A DNA stretch of 64,000 bases from Streptococcus thermophilus. Lineage in GTDB: Bacteria > Actinomycetota > Actinomycetes > Mycobacteriales > Mycobacteriaceae. Below are positions 8,685 to 17,118 of the stretch, one piece after another (position 1 is the first letter of the stretch; each line of letters opens with the position of its first letter). The notes beneath the pieces are model-generated. The model made no database searches. It was not told the DNA's origin and was given only the letters and a program-made list of their open reading frames with translations. The stretch spans positions 2,232,001-2,296,000 of the forward strand of contig UYIL01000003.1 of NCBI GenBank assembly GCA_900618065.1. The letters are read 5' to 3'. The position numbers and the translations under genes are program-made.

Positions 8685-10103
8685 CTAGCAAAGGTTCAGG
8701 TACGCGCGGTCTTCCTTCGCCGACTCACCGTAGATAACGCCGAGGAAAGATGCCTTATCGCCCTGCGGCGCCTGGTAGAAAGCGGGCGGCTCCTCATCGG
8801 GCATCTGGTGGGAGTGGATCTGGCAGGAACCGTCGCGCTCGAGCACGTCGAAGTCGGTATCCGGGATGGCCGCATCGCGCTCCTCCGGGGAGCCGTACTG
8901 GATCAGCGACACCCCGAGCTCGCTGTCCGCGCAGCGGATGCGCGCCTTCTGGTCGCCTTCCGGTTCCACCGACTGGCAGGTCAAACCGCGCCAGCCCTTG
9001 CCGCCGTCGTGTTCAGAGACGATGTCGGGAAACGCCTCGGCGATCTCGGCTTCGGGGCCGGACCAGGGCTCGCCTTTGCCGTTGTTGGCCCACCACCAGT
9101 AGCCGCCGGCACCAGCTGCGGCAAGAACCAGCAAGACCACGATCGCAAGCGCGATGCCTTTGCCCCGGCCCTTCTTCGCCTGCTGCTCACCGGAGCTGTA
9201 GTGGGGCTGGTAAGCCGCGTCATAGTCGGGGGCAGACTCCCAATCGGAGGCGGTGTAAGCCCGGGTACTGCCACCATGGTGCACCTCAGGCGCGGTCGCG
9301 GGAGCGCTAGGCACCGCCCACGACGTGGTGGGTGCATCAGTCTGCGCGGCCTCACGGCCCCAATAGTCGCCATCCGCGGCACCGTCGGCACCATCAACAT
9401 CTTCAGTGCGGCCGTCGGTTATGTCAGTCGGTGCCGCCTGTTCTGCGGCTTGCCGCTCCGGGAAGAGGTTGCGGTTGAGGTACTCGGTGGCGCTCTCGCT
9501 GTCAGCAAGCAGAGCGCGGTCAACCGGTGCGCCCATCAACTCACCGACGAAGACGGCGAGCTTCTCCCGGTTGTCAGCCGCGCTCACATCACCAGCATCG
9601 ACCACCGGGCCAACCTGCGCGAGCTTGATCTGGCCGTCTCCCTGCTGGAGCATGTTGCCCGGATCCAGCGCCTGTGACACCCACGAAGCTTTGCCGGACG
9701 AGTTGAAGGTGTCCACGGCATCAGCCACCGGGCCGAGGAGGGCGGCGACTTCTTCGCGGCTGTAGGGATTGCCCCACTGCATCCGGTTGGCCACCACCTG
9801 CGGCATCGGAGTGCCCTCGGCGACATCGCGGAGGATGTAGAGCTTGTTATCACCAGTCAGACCGATGTCACGCAGCGTCACCACTGCCTGGTGGGCATTC
9901 CACTGCACAGCTTTGGCCAGCTCAGCGATCTCCTCGCGCTGTGACTCCGGCACGTCCTTGTGGGACACCTCAACCTCGGCGCGGTTCGTCCCCCACGAGT
10001 TCTGCACCCGGTAGGTCGTGGCGCTGCCGTGCTCGATAGGTTCGCCAACGGGCGCAAGCGCGTACCGTTCCTTGAGAAGCTCTGCGAAAGATTGGTCAGT
10101 CAT
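8685..10103 (-). CDS. membrane-anchored pseudokinase with the shared four-Cys ectodomain
   Basis: 472 residues. The N-terminal 215 residues follow a kinase layout without its chemistry: hinge LYILRDVAEGTPMPQVV (88-104), then SQALDPGNMLQQGDGQIKLA (143-162) where an active kinase has HRDxKPxNIL...DFG. The HRD Asp, the DFG motif and a VAxK lysine are missing, so catalysis is unlikely. A Pro/Ser/Asp linker (220-310) and one membrane helix (316-338) lead to the extracellular domain with Cys 376, 391, 427 and 472 and GWRGLTC, homologous to that of the neighbouring kinase. The genes converge with 9 bases between stops. A regulatory partner or decoy of the kinase is inferred. Confidence 0.82.
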   Translation of the reverse strand: MTDQSFAELLKERYALAPVGEPIEHGSATTYRVQNSWGTNRAEVEVSHKDVPESQREEIAELAKAVQWNAHQAVVTLRDIGLTGDNKLYILRDVAEGTPMPQVVANRMQWGNPYSREEVAALLGPVADAVDTFNSSGKASWVSQALDPGNMLQQGDGQIKLAQVGPVVDAGDVSAADNREKLAVFVGELMGAPVDRALLADSESATEYLNRNLFPERQAAEQAAPTDITDGRTEDVDGADGAADGDYWGREAAQTDAPTTSWAVPSAPATAPEVHHGGSTRAYTASDWESAPDYDAAYQPHYSSGEQQAKKGRGKGIALAIVVLLVLAAAGAGGYWWWANNGKGEPWSGPEAEIAEAFPDIVSEHDGGKGWRGLTCQSVEPEGDQKARIRCADSELGVSLIQYGSPEERDAAIPDTDFDVLERDGSCQIHSHQMPDEEPPAFYQAPQGDKASFLGVIYGESAKEDRAYLNLC

Positions 10104-10127
10104 GTGTCACCTCGACTGGACAGGGGC

Positions 10128-11072
10128 TTAGAAGTCCAGGTAGTAGTCGCCGACGTCCGTGTGATCGATCTGCGTCAGCTTCGGCTTTCCGTCGATGATC
10201 CCGAACATCAAGATGCCACCCGTGGCGGTCCCGTCCTTGTTGTCGACAGCGACAAAGTACATCTCGCTGATACCTTCCCGTTCAAGCTCTGCTGCGTAAG
10301 CATCCTCGGTATAAAAGGACATGATTTTGGCGAACTCGGTGCCCGGCGTCACTCGCCCTGCCCGGGGATCACGTGCGTCGAACTCGTTGTCGACACCTGC
10401 GTAGTCGCCCCCAAGATCGAGGTAGTCCTTCAAGTTGGAACGCTCATCAGCAGCTGCGTTGTCCACCAGCCACTGCTCAGTTTCATCGTCGGTGCGCATG
10501 TTGAGGAACTCGTTGGCCGCCGAGCGCACTTTACGCTCTTCGGAGAAAGCCCAGGACCCCAGCGCGATAAGCCCCCACACCAACAGCATCGCAAGAACCG
10601 TCAGCAACGCGGTTGCTGCAATAATGCTTTTCGACGACCGGTCAAACTCCGACCTCGTCCGCGTCACAACCGGATTGAGCTTGTCAGAGAAGTTCTGCTT
10701 CGCGGCGGACACATTGGAGAATTTGCCCTGCTCCGGTTGGCCCGGCTGGCCCGGCACGTACTGCGCTTGCCCCGGCTGCCCCGGCTGAGCAGCCTGGGAC
10801 GGCTGTCCCGCGCCGGCGGTCGTGTCCAAGGCTGCGAGCTCGCGGAGAGCCACAACGTCGATCTCGGGCGCCGTCGGGTCGTCGAGACGCTGGTCGTACA
10901 TGGCGCGGCGCTGCGGATCACCGAGGATGCTTCGTGCGATGCGCAGTTCCTCGATGCCCCCGGGGTTGGTTGCTATGCCGGAGGCGATGCGCTCATCCAG
11001 TTCGGCTGCCAAAGAGGCGGCGTCCTTCGAACGATCAGTACCTACCGCGGTGTACAGGTTGTAGTGGGGCAT
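10128..11072 (-). CDS. J-like membrane protein lacking the HPD motif
   Basis: 314 residues starting MPHYNLYTAVGTDRSKD. Residues 1-62 resemble a DnaJ N-domain (short helices, ARSILGDPQRRAMYDQRL at its end) but the catalytic His-Pro-Asp loop is replaced by SGIATNPGG, so DnaK stimulation is unlikely. A Pro/Gly/Gln linker (82-125) precedes a membrane helix (about 146-173). The extracellular C-terminal part (NEFLNMRTDDETEQWL..., ending VGDYYLDF) has no cysteines and differs from the four-Cys ectodomain. The N-terminal region is paralogous to that of the protein at 14703-15578. It lies 24 bases upstream of the pseudokinase on the same strand, so the two may be co-transcribed. Confidence 0.8.
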   Translation of the reverse strand: MPHYNLYTAVGTDRSKDAASLAAELDERIASGIATNPGGIEELRIARSILGDPQRRAMYDQRLDDPTAPEIDVVALRELAALDTTAGAGQPSQAAQPGQPGQAQYVPGQPGQPEQGKFSNVSAAKQNFSDKLNPVVTRTRSEFDRSSKSIIAATALLTVLAMLLVWGLIALGSWAFSEERKVRSAANEFLNMRTDDETEQWLVDNAAADERSNLKDYLDLGGDYAGVDNEFDARDPRAGRVTPGTEFAKIMSFYTEDAYAAELEREGISEMYFVAVDNKDGTATGGILMFGIIDGKPKLTQIDHTDVGDYYLDF

Positions 11073-11171
11073 GAGAAGGAAAACCTTTCTTGGTCACGGG
11101 ATCAACAAGGCTCATCGTATTCAATGCCAGCTCCATGCTCAGTCCAGGGAGGGGATCACTCCCCGCACTAC

Positions 11172-11648
11172 CTATTCCAAGGGCACGCCGTTGCCGTCGC
11201 GGTCGTAGCCTCCAGTGCCGGTGAGGACCAGGATCATTTCCACGAATGGCCAGATCGCCAACACGATGGCTAAAGGAAGAGCCACGATGAGTCCGATGAT
11301 CGTGATGGCGAGGATGAACGTCACGGCCAGAAGAATGAGTTTGGTCACCCCGCGGCCGACTTGCCCCATGTAGAAGTTCCCAATCCCCAACTCACCGAGG
11401 AAGAAGAACAAAAGTGCAGCCACAACCTTGTTCTTCGGCTTCGTTGGGTACGGATAGGGCTGCACCATGTACGCCGGAGCCGGCGGGTATTGCGCAGGTG
11501 GAACGAAGTGCTGCGGATACGGCTGGGAGTAATGCTGTGCAGGCTGGCCATACCCGTAGTTTTGATGACCTGGGTGGGCGCCTGTCACAGGCAGCCCGTC
11601 ACGGTCATACTGCTGCCCGTAGGGGTAACCGTTCCACATGGAGCTCAT
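11172..11648 (-). CDS. TM2 domain membrane protein
   Basis: 158 residues. The N-terminal 65 are Tyr/Pro/Gln-rich (GQQYDRDGLP, GYGQPAQHYS), followed by a TM2 domain: [32 protein letters not shown] and a second hydrophobic helix. The tail is GGYDRDGNGVPLE. TM2 proteins are small two-helix membrane proteins, mostly of unknown role. It is the second gene of a pair, three bases after the stop of the paralogue at 11652-12329. Confidence 0.88.
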   Translation of the reverse strand: MSSMWNGYPYGQQYDRDGLPVTGAHPGHQNYGYGQPAQHYSQPYPQHFVPPAQYPPAPAYMVQPYPYPTKPKNKVVAALLFFFLGELGIGNFYMGQVGRGVTKLILLAVTFILAITIIGLIVALPLAIVLAIWPFVEMILVLTGTGGYDRDGNGVPLE

Positions 11649-11651
11649 GAT

Positions 11652-12329
11652 TTACTCCAGCGGCACGCCTCGAGCGTCGCGGTCGTAGCCGCCGCTGCCA
11701 GTGAGCACCATGACCATCTCGACCAGGCACCAGATGCCCAGCGCGCCAAGAATGAAGAAACCGACGAAGATGATCGTGGTGAAGATACCGATAATCCACA
11801 GAACCAGCTTGATCACACCCAGGTTCGTCTGCCCTAGGTAGAAGTTGCCGATACCCCAGCCGCCGAGGAAGAAGAACAGCAGCGCGGCAACAACCTTGCT
11901 CTTCGGCGCACCAACCGGCTGCATCCCAGCAGCCTGGTACTGCTGCACTGCGCCGCCTTGTGGCTGGCCAACACCGTACTGCGGCTGACCGAAACCCTGC
12001 TGGCCCTGGTTGGGCTGACCGAAGCCCTGCTGACCGTAACCCTGTTGGTTGTACTGGGGCTGGCCGTAGCTGGGTTGGCCGGCAGCCGGCTGGTTGAATC
12101 CCGGCTGGCTGTACTGGGGCTCACCAAAGCTGTTACCGCCAGACCATCCGGCCGTGGATGCGTCAGATCCGTAAGAGCCACCGAACGAACCGCCATTCGA
12201 AGCACCGTAAGAACCGGTGCCGAAGGAGGAATCGTTCGCAGAGGAGTCGCTGCCGCCTGAGGTGGGCAAACCGTCCTTGTCGTACTGACCTTTAGACGCG
12301 TCGGAATTGCCCTGCCAAGAGGTGCTCAT
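11652..12329 (-). CDS. TM2 domain membrane protein with long Gly/Gln/Tyr-rich N-terminus
   Basis: 225 residues; start [12 protein letters not shown] chosen, 7 bases after GAAAGG. About 135 residues of low-complexity Ser/Gly then repeated [18 protein letters not shown] sequence precede the TM2 domain ([33 protein letters not shown]). It ends [13 protein letters not shown], nearly the same as the downstream paralogue, and starts with a matching [12 protein letters not shown]. The low-complexity arm is probably disordered in the cytoplasm. Tandem duplication with 11172-11648. Confidence 0.88.
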   Translation of the reverse strand: MSTSWQGNSDASKGQYDKDGLPTSGGSDSSANDSSFGTGSYGASNGGSFGGSYGSDASTAGWSGGNSFGEPQYSQPGFNQPAAGQPSYGQPQYNQQGYGQQGFGQPNQGQQGFGQPQYGVGQPQGGAVQQYQAAGMQPVGAPKSKVVAALLFFFLGGWGIGNFYLGQTNLGVIKLVLWIIGIFTTIIFVGFFILGALGIWCLVEMVMVLTGSGGYDRDARGVPLE

Positions 12330-12572
12330 GGGGAAACCTTTCATCAATGGTTGACCGCCTGGCGGTCATCGATGGTGACATTACCGCGTCAAGTGTGAAG
12401 CCGCGACGGGTGAATGCCTAATTCTGTGGGGAATGCTCCCCACCCTGACAATAGCCTGGATAAAGGCTGGCGACATGAAAATAGTTACTGTTTCAACAGA
12501 AAGGTCGGTCACCGTAAAAGGGCTTCTTCCGCTAGACACCGACCCCTTTAGGAAACGCCACTGCCACGCCCA
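12330..12572. other. intergenic region with a perfect stem-loop
   Basis: GTGGGG-AATGCT-CCCCAC at 12426-12443 is a perfect hairpin but has no T-run, so it could be a weak terminator for the gene ending at 12573 or an operator. Nothing else stands out. Confidence 0.35.
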
Positions 12573-13094
12573 CTAACAGGGATCGAGGGCGAGACGGGCT
12601 TCGTCGGCCGATTGGTTGTTGGCCGAGGCGAAATCGCCGTCGATAAGCGGGCGGACGTTGCCGCCATACCGTGACTTCGCAGCGCACGCCGCAGACTTGT
12701 CCTTGCCGAAATCCAGGTAGACGGGGTAGATATCATGGCCGTCGACCTGCTTGCGCAAGGAATCGCACTGGCCGGGGACGGTGAATTCTTTGCCCTCCTC
12801 ACCGTTATCCCCAACGAATGCGACAACTTCGGTCAGCCGCTGGCGAGTGTCGCCGAGCGACGGATCATCGACGATCGAGTCCAAGATCAGGATGTAGCGA
12901 CCATCGCACTTCGGGTAAGAGGCGTGGAAGATAGCTTCCCCGAGACCGACCACTGTGATGTACTCGGCATGGTCGGCGGGGACAGCGTCGTTATCGAACG
13001 TGGTGCCGGTGGCGCAGTTATACATGTGCGACCGAACCTTCGGACCGATGCCCAGCCTGTCCACAGTTGACTGGTCGTAGCAACCCGACAACAA
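12573..13094 (-). CDS. 5'-truncated paralogue of the lipoprotein at 4927-5607
   Basis: 173 residues if translation begins at the TTG at 13094 (MLSGCYDQSTVDRLG). The C-terminal half matches the lipoprotein at 4927-5607 phrase by phrase: CDGRYILILDSI, DPSLGD, GHDIYPVYLDFG, AKSRYGGNVRPLIDGDF and RLALDPC. There is no signal peptide, no ATG in frame upstream and no nearby ribosome site; the frame continues open into the lysS 3' end, which finishes 20 bases upstream. It is either read through from lysS, or a remnant that lost its export signal. The domain itself is intact, so a functional cytoplasmic form cannot be excluded. Confidence 0.6.
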   Translation of the reverse strand: MLSGCYDQSTVDRLGIGPKVRSHMYNCATGTTFDNDAVPADHAEYITVVGLGEAIFHASYPKCDGRYILILDSIVDDPSLGDTRQRLTEVVAFVGDNGEEGKEFTVPGQCDSLRKQVDGHDIYPVYLDFGKDKSAACAAKSRYGGNVRPLIDGDFASANNQSADEARLALDPC

Positions 13095-13114
13095 CGCATT
13101 CTGAAGCTGACCGT

Positions 13115-14641
13115 CTAAGCCTCCGGGCGCACCATGGGGAAGAGAACAGTCTCGCGGATGCCCAGGCCGGTCAGGGCCATGAGGAGACGGTCGATGCCCA
13201 TGCCGGTACCGGCGGTCGGCGGCATGCCCTGCTCCATGGCTGCCAGGAAGTCTTCGTCGAGCACCATGGCCTCGTCGTCGCCATCGGCGGCCAGGCGGGC
13301 CTGGTCTTCGAAGCGCTCGCGCTGGATCACGGGGTCAACCAGCTCCGAATAGCCGGTGGCCAGCTCAAAACCGCGGACGTAGAGGTCCCACTTCTCGGTC
13401 ACGCGCGGCTTCTGGCGGTGATCGCGTGTCAGCGGGGAGGTCTCCACCGGGAAGTTGATCACAAAGGTCGGCTCATACAGCTGGTCGGAGCACAGCTCCT
13501 CCCAGATCTCCTCGACGAGCTTGCCGTGACCCCAACCTGCATTCTCCGGGACCTTGAGGCCGATGACAGAAGCGATCACCTTCAGCTCATCGACAGTGGA
13601 GTCGACCGTGACCTCGGTCTGGCCCGGGAACTTCCGCTCCAGCGCTTCGTTCAGAGACGGGTACATCTCGAGGACTTTCCAGTCGCCGCCGAGGTCGTAG
13701 GAGGTGCCGTCGGCAAGCGTCACGGTGGTCGAGCCGAAGACTTCCTGCGCGCAGAACTGCACAGCGCCCTTGATGGTCTCCGCGCCGTCCTTGTAGGTAC
13801 CCCACGCCTGGTAAGTCTCCATCATGGTGAACTCCGGCGAGTGCGAACTATCCACTCCCTCGTTGCGGAAGTTGCGGTTGATTTCGAAGACACGGTCAAT
13901 GCCGCCGACAACGCAGCGCTTCAGGTACAGCTCCGGCGCAATGCGCAGATAGAGGTCGATGTCCAGGGCGTTGGAGTGCGTCTCAAACGGACGCGCCGCA
14001 GCACCGCCGTGCAGGGTCTGCAGCATCGGGGTCTCTACCTCGACAAAGTCCAGGCCGGTGAGGTACTTACGCAGCGCGGCGATCACCTTGATGCGGGTCA
14101 GCGCGTTCACGCGTGCTTCCTCGCGCATGATCAGATCGGTGTAGCGGTAGCGCACGCGTTGCTCTTCGTTCATGTCGGCGAAGGCCACCGGCAGCGGGCG
14201 CAGCGCCTTCGACGCCATGTGCCAGCTGGACGCCATCACAGACAGCTCACCGCGTTTCGACGCAATAACCCGACCCCGCACGGAGACAATATCGCCCAGG
14301 TCGGTGTCGGCCTTCCAGTTCGCCAGGGACTCCTCGCCGACTTCTGCCAGGGAAAGCATGACTTGGAGTTGGGTGCCGTCGCCTTCCTGCAACGTCGCAA
14401 AGCACAGCTTGCCCGTGTTGCGCTGGAACATGATGCGGCCAGCGACCGCAACCTCGTCCTGCGTTTCCTCACCCGGCTCCAGCGCGAGCTCACCTTCAGC
14501 AGTGGAGTACTTCGCGCGCAGATCCTTCAGCGACGTTGTGCGGTCGACAACGACCGGGTACGGCTCATGCCCCTGTGCAAGGAGCTTCTCACGCTTCGCG
14601 CGGCGGATCTGTTGCTGCTCTGAAAGGTCCTGGGTAGTCAC
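13115..14641 (-). CDS. lysS: lysyl-tRNA synthetase, class II
   Basis: 508 residues, GTG start after a GGAGGGC ribosome site. Charges tRNA-Lys with lysine in the cytoplasm. The N-terminal OB-fold anticodon-binding domain (about 60-165, [18 protein letters not shown]) is followed by the class II core: motif 2 as [18 protein letters not shown] and motif 3 as [15 protein letters not shown] near the C-terminus. Length is normal for the bacterial class II enzyme. In corynebacteria lysS sits beside this panC-like/fol cluster. Confidence 0.97.
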   Translation of the reverse strand: MTTQDLSEQQQIRRAKREKLLAQGHEPYPVVVDRTTSLKDLRAKYSTAEGELALEPGEETQDEVAVAGRIMFQRNTGKLCFATLQEGDGTQLQVMLSLAEVGEESLANWKADTDLGDIVSVRGRVIASKRGELSVMASSWHMASKALRPLPVAFADMNEEQRVRYRYTDLIMREEARVNALTRIKVIAALRKYLTGLDFVEVETPMLQTLHGGAAARPFETHSNALDIDLYLRIAPELYLKRCVVGGIDRVFEINRNFRNEGVDSSHSPEFTMMETYQAWGTYKDGAETIKGAVQFCAQEVFGSTTVTLADGTSYDLGGDWKVLEMYPSLNEALERKFPGQTEVTVDSTVDELKVIASVIGLKVPENAGWGHGKLVEEIWEELCSDQLYEPTFVINFPVETSPLTRDHRQKPRVTEKWDLYVRGFELATGYSELVDPVIQRERFEDQARLAADGDDEAMVLDEDFLAAMEQGMPPTAGTGMGIDRLLMALTGLGIRETVLFPMVRPEA

Positions 14642-14702
14642 GCCCTCCTACCGTAGTCGGTTCCGCGAAGTTAGTAGAAGTCAGCGGTAGTCAGTAGTCC
14701 GG

Positions 14703-15578
14703 CTACTCACGAGTCTTGTCGCACATGTTCAGGTGCAGCCGCTTGTTTTCAGCCTCATCGCCATTGACGACGAGAAGGAACTGGCCGTCTTGCCCCTGCG
14801 GCGCAATGACGTAGGCCGGCGGGTCCTGGCCCGCGCGTTCATAAGAGTGCGCTTCGCACTCGTCCTGGCTCAACACGACCGAATCCCCGTCCGGAAGCAT
14901 CGCGTCGCGGGCCTCCACCGTGCCGTAATCCATCACACTCACACCGAGCTGCTTGTCGGCGCAGCGGATGCGGGCATCCTGGCCCTGCTCCGGCTCCTTA
15001 GACATGCACCGCATCCCCAGCCAGCCGCGCTGACCGTTTTCTTCGGAGACAATGCGCGGAAAAGCATCCGCGATGAACTGATCCTCCGGCTCCCAGGGCT
15101 CACTGAAATTATTCAGCAACCACCAGCCGCCAGCACCCAACGCACCGATCACCACTACAACACCAAAGATCACCGGCACAGCCCTTCCGCGGCGGCGCTC
15201 GTCTGGGGCATGCATCGGCGGCTGGTAGTACGCCGGAGGCTGGCTCGGGTACTGCTGCGCGGGGCTGACTGCTTCCGCGTTCGGGTCCGTGTCCGGGAAG
15301 TACTGCTTCGGTTTGGGCTTCGCGTCAGGCCGGGCTTTCTGGGCCAATTCGCGCAGGGCAGCCACATCCATGGCCGGCGCGTCCGCGTCGTTAAGACGAG
15401 CGTCGTACAACGCCCGGCGGCGCTCATCGCCCAGGATTTTTCGGGCGACCTGCAGCTCATCACGCTTGGCGGGGCTCACGTCGCTGTCGGCGAGGCGCCA
15501 ATCGATCGTCGCAGCGAGAGTCGCGGCGTCGCGGTCGCGGTCCAGCCCGAGCGATGAATAGAAGTCATGGTGGGGCAT
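14703..15578 (-). CDS. J-like membrane protein with the shared four-Cys ectodomain
   Basis: 291 residues. Residues 1-62 (MPHHDFYSSLGLDRDRD ... ARKILGDERRRALYDARL) are paralogous to the J-like domain of 10128-11072 and likewise lack HPD. After a Pro-rich linker a membrane helix (133-154) leads to an extracellular domain with Cys 191, 206, 241 and 286 and the phrases FPRIVSEENGQRGWLGMRC and ARIRCADKQLGVSV. This matches the ectodomain of the pseudokinase at 8685 most closely, and that of the kinase at 7275. The protein thus joins the J-like module and the ectodomain of two neighbouring families. A TATGTT -10 box ends 6 bases before the ATG, so the mRNA may be leaderless. Confidence 0.82.
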   Translation of the reverse strand: MPHHDFYSSLGLDRDRDAATLAATIDWRLADSDVSPAKRDELQVARKILGDERRRALYDARLNDADAPAMDVAALRELAQKARPDAKPKPKQYFPDTDPNAEAVSPAQQYPSQPPAYYQPPMHAPDERRRGRAVPVIFGVVVVIGALGAGGWWLLNNFSEPWEPEDQFIADAFPRIVSEENGQRGWLGMRCMSKEPEQGQDARIRCADKQLGVSVMDYGTVEARDAMLPDGDSVVLSQDECEAHSYERAGQDPPAYVIAPQGQDGQFLLVVNGDEAENKRLHLNMCDKTRE

Positions 15579-15584
15579 GCGTCA

Positions 15585-15590
15585 AACATA
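15585..15590 (-). promoter_or_regulatory. -10 box of a probable leaderless transcript
   Basis: TATGTT (minus strand) ends 6 bases before the ATG at 15578 and no Shine-Dalgarno sequence is seen. Confidence 0.45.
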
Positions 15591-15600
15591 CCCCTGCCAA

Positions 15601-16392
15601 TTACGCATCCAGGTTTCTAAAACCCACGCCAACTGGCACACCGACGTTGTCAATCAGGCGCACCCCACCAACGGTGGCGGCGACGAGCAAGCGAGCATCC
15701 CCGACGCGAGGAGCAGGACCGAAGCTCAGCGACCGCAGCTCCACATAATCCGGGGTCACGCCACCGGCCTCCAGCACTCCCGAGACCGGCTGCAGAATCT
15801 GCTCTGGTCCGTCTTCGGCAACGTGCGCGCCCGCCGTCAACGCTGCCCCGATGGCAAGGGCCGCGTCCTGAGACTCCGGTGCGACATGTTCGTTACGCAG
15901 TGACATGGCGATGCCGCCGCTGGCACGAACCGTCGGCAAGCTATGCAGCTGAACTTCCATGCGCAGGGAGGTGACTGCCTGCTGGAGTGCGACGAGCTCC
16001 TCGAAGTCCTTCTCCCCGACCACCACATCGGTTGCGTGCGTGGCGTTGATCGCAGCGACAATGCGCGTGACCGCCGCGGCGACCTGGGCCGGGTCCTCGA
16101 GGTGGTCCAGCTGCGGCGTGATGCGCACCACCGGGTCGAAGCTGCCGTGAAACACAACGTCGACGCCCTCGCGGGCGAAGTCCGCAGGGACCTCCGCGCC
16201 GGAGTAGGTGACCATCACCATGCTGCCCAGCAGCGACTTCGCGGCGCGGAGCAGCGAAATGTGCCCCGCATGAATGCCCTGGCCCAAAGGGACGAGCGTG
16301 ACGCGCTTGCCCGTCTTGCGGAACGCGCGGCCGTAAGTGGCCAGCTGCGCGGGATCGGTGACAACAGTAGCTTCGCCCGGCGTGAACGTCAT
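15601..16392 (-). CDS. panC: degenerate pantothenate synthetase (PanC) paralogue
   Basis: 263 residues, ATG at 16392. The nucleotidyl-transferase scaffold is recognisable: HAGH (the HxGH motif) at the N-terminus, VVGEKDFEELVAL, and GGIAMSLRN in place of the usual (D/G)GLAMSSRN. But the stretch that normally follows the first strand, FVNPxQF...RYPR with the pantoate-binding Gln, is missing (MVTYSGAEVPADFAREGVDVV instead), and the HFxGV motif is not visible. The protein is about 15-20 residues shorter than typical PanC. Annotated by family; activity on pantoate and beta-alanine is doubtful, and the genuine panC may be elsewhere. Follows the Rossmann gene at 16426 on the same strand. Confidence 0.75.
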   Translation of the reverse strand: MTFTPGEATVVTDPAQLATYGRAFRKTGKRVTLVPLGQGIHAGHISLLRAAKSLLGSMVMVTYSGAEVPADFAREGVDVVFHGSFDPVVRITPQLDHLEDPAQVAAAVTRIVAAINATHATDVVVGEKDFEELVALQQAVTSLRMEVQLHSLPTVRASGGIAMSLRNEHVAPESQDAALAIGAALTAGAHVAEDGPEQILQPVSGVLEAGGVTPDYVELRSLSFGPAPRVGDARLLVAATVGGVRLIDNVGVPVGVGFRNLDA

Positions 16393-16425
16393 GATTTCCA
16401 GCGTACGGGCCGGCACGCATTGGGC

Positions 16426-17118
16426 TTACATCGGGCGTTTGCCCAGTGCCCACAGCTCTTGGTCGGCGAGCTTGTTGCGCGACGCGTATCTGCGCTCCAG
16501 CGCCGCGTACAACGTCGCAATATCAGTGCTCTCAATCGCGCCGTACATCGACTCCAGCTCATCAACGTCGATCGTGTCCGCCATCGGCTCATCCGCCGGA
16601 CCCCAGAACTCGACCGCGTCCGGCTCAATCGCGCGGATGTTGCGGCGCAGGATGTTATAGGCATCCATGTTCACTTCGTAGGACAGCGAACGCATCCGCT
16701 CAGCCGCTTTGATCGCTGGACGCTGATGGTCCTCGATCATGGTCACATTGCCACCGATTTCGCTGACGAGCAGGTTGACCACGGACTCGGCGACCTCATC
16801 GGCCGCAGACGTCACCCAGTAGTTCTTCCACACGCGGTGCGCCGCCATCACGAGCGCGCCGTTGACCTCAAAGGGGTCGAGAGCCTGCACACCCACCTCA
16901 ATTGCAGTGTGCAGCACCATCTGGCCCTTGCGGATCCTCCGCGCCATCCCCTCAGCCAGCACCGGGATGGCCCACCACACCTGCTCGATGACAATGAGAT
17001 CGAACGGCTCCAGCGATTCTTGCCCGGTGATCGGGGTGGTCCGGTGCCCGACCCGAGCCAGCTCATCCGCCAAATCGGTTTTGCCCATGTAGCCGACGTG
17101 CAGCCGAGGTGCCGGCAT
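16426..17118 (-). CDS. Rossmann-like / DUF2520-type protein
   Basis: 230 residues. ATG at 17118, 8 bases after AGGGGG; its A is the last base of the upstream stop (TGATG), so translation is coupled. N-terminal Rossmann-like strand-helix (LHVGYMGKTDLADELARVGH) without a clear GxGxxG, then a central VWWAIPVLAEGMARRIRKGQ, HTAIEVGVQ and an all-helical C-terminal half. The layout resembles the oxidoreductase-like proteins (DUF2520 type) that sit next to panC in actinobacteria. Possible NAD(P)-dependent ketopantoate or dehydrogenase-like role, not demonstrated by any catalytic motif. Confidence 0.7.
   Translation of the reverse strand: MPAPRLHVGYMGKTDLADELARVGHRTTPITGQESLEPFDLIVIEQVWWAIPVLAEGMARRIRKGQMVLHTAIEVGVQALDPFEVNGALVMAAHRVWKNYWVTSAADEVAESVVNLLVSEIGGNVTMIEDHQRPAIKAAERMRSLSYEVNMDAYNILRRNIRAIEPDAVEFWGPADEPMADTIDVDELESMYGAIESTDIATLYAALERRYASRNKLADQELWALGKRPM

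Noticed and set aside
12426..12443. Perfect GTGGGG/CCCCAC hairpin as an intrinsic terminator.
   Set aside because: No T-run on either side; reported only as a stem-loop.
13067..14623. A 518-codon plus-strand frame opposite lysS.
   Set aside because: Shadow of lysS caused by high G+C; no ribosome site or motifs.
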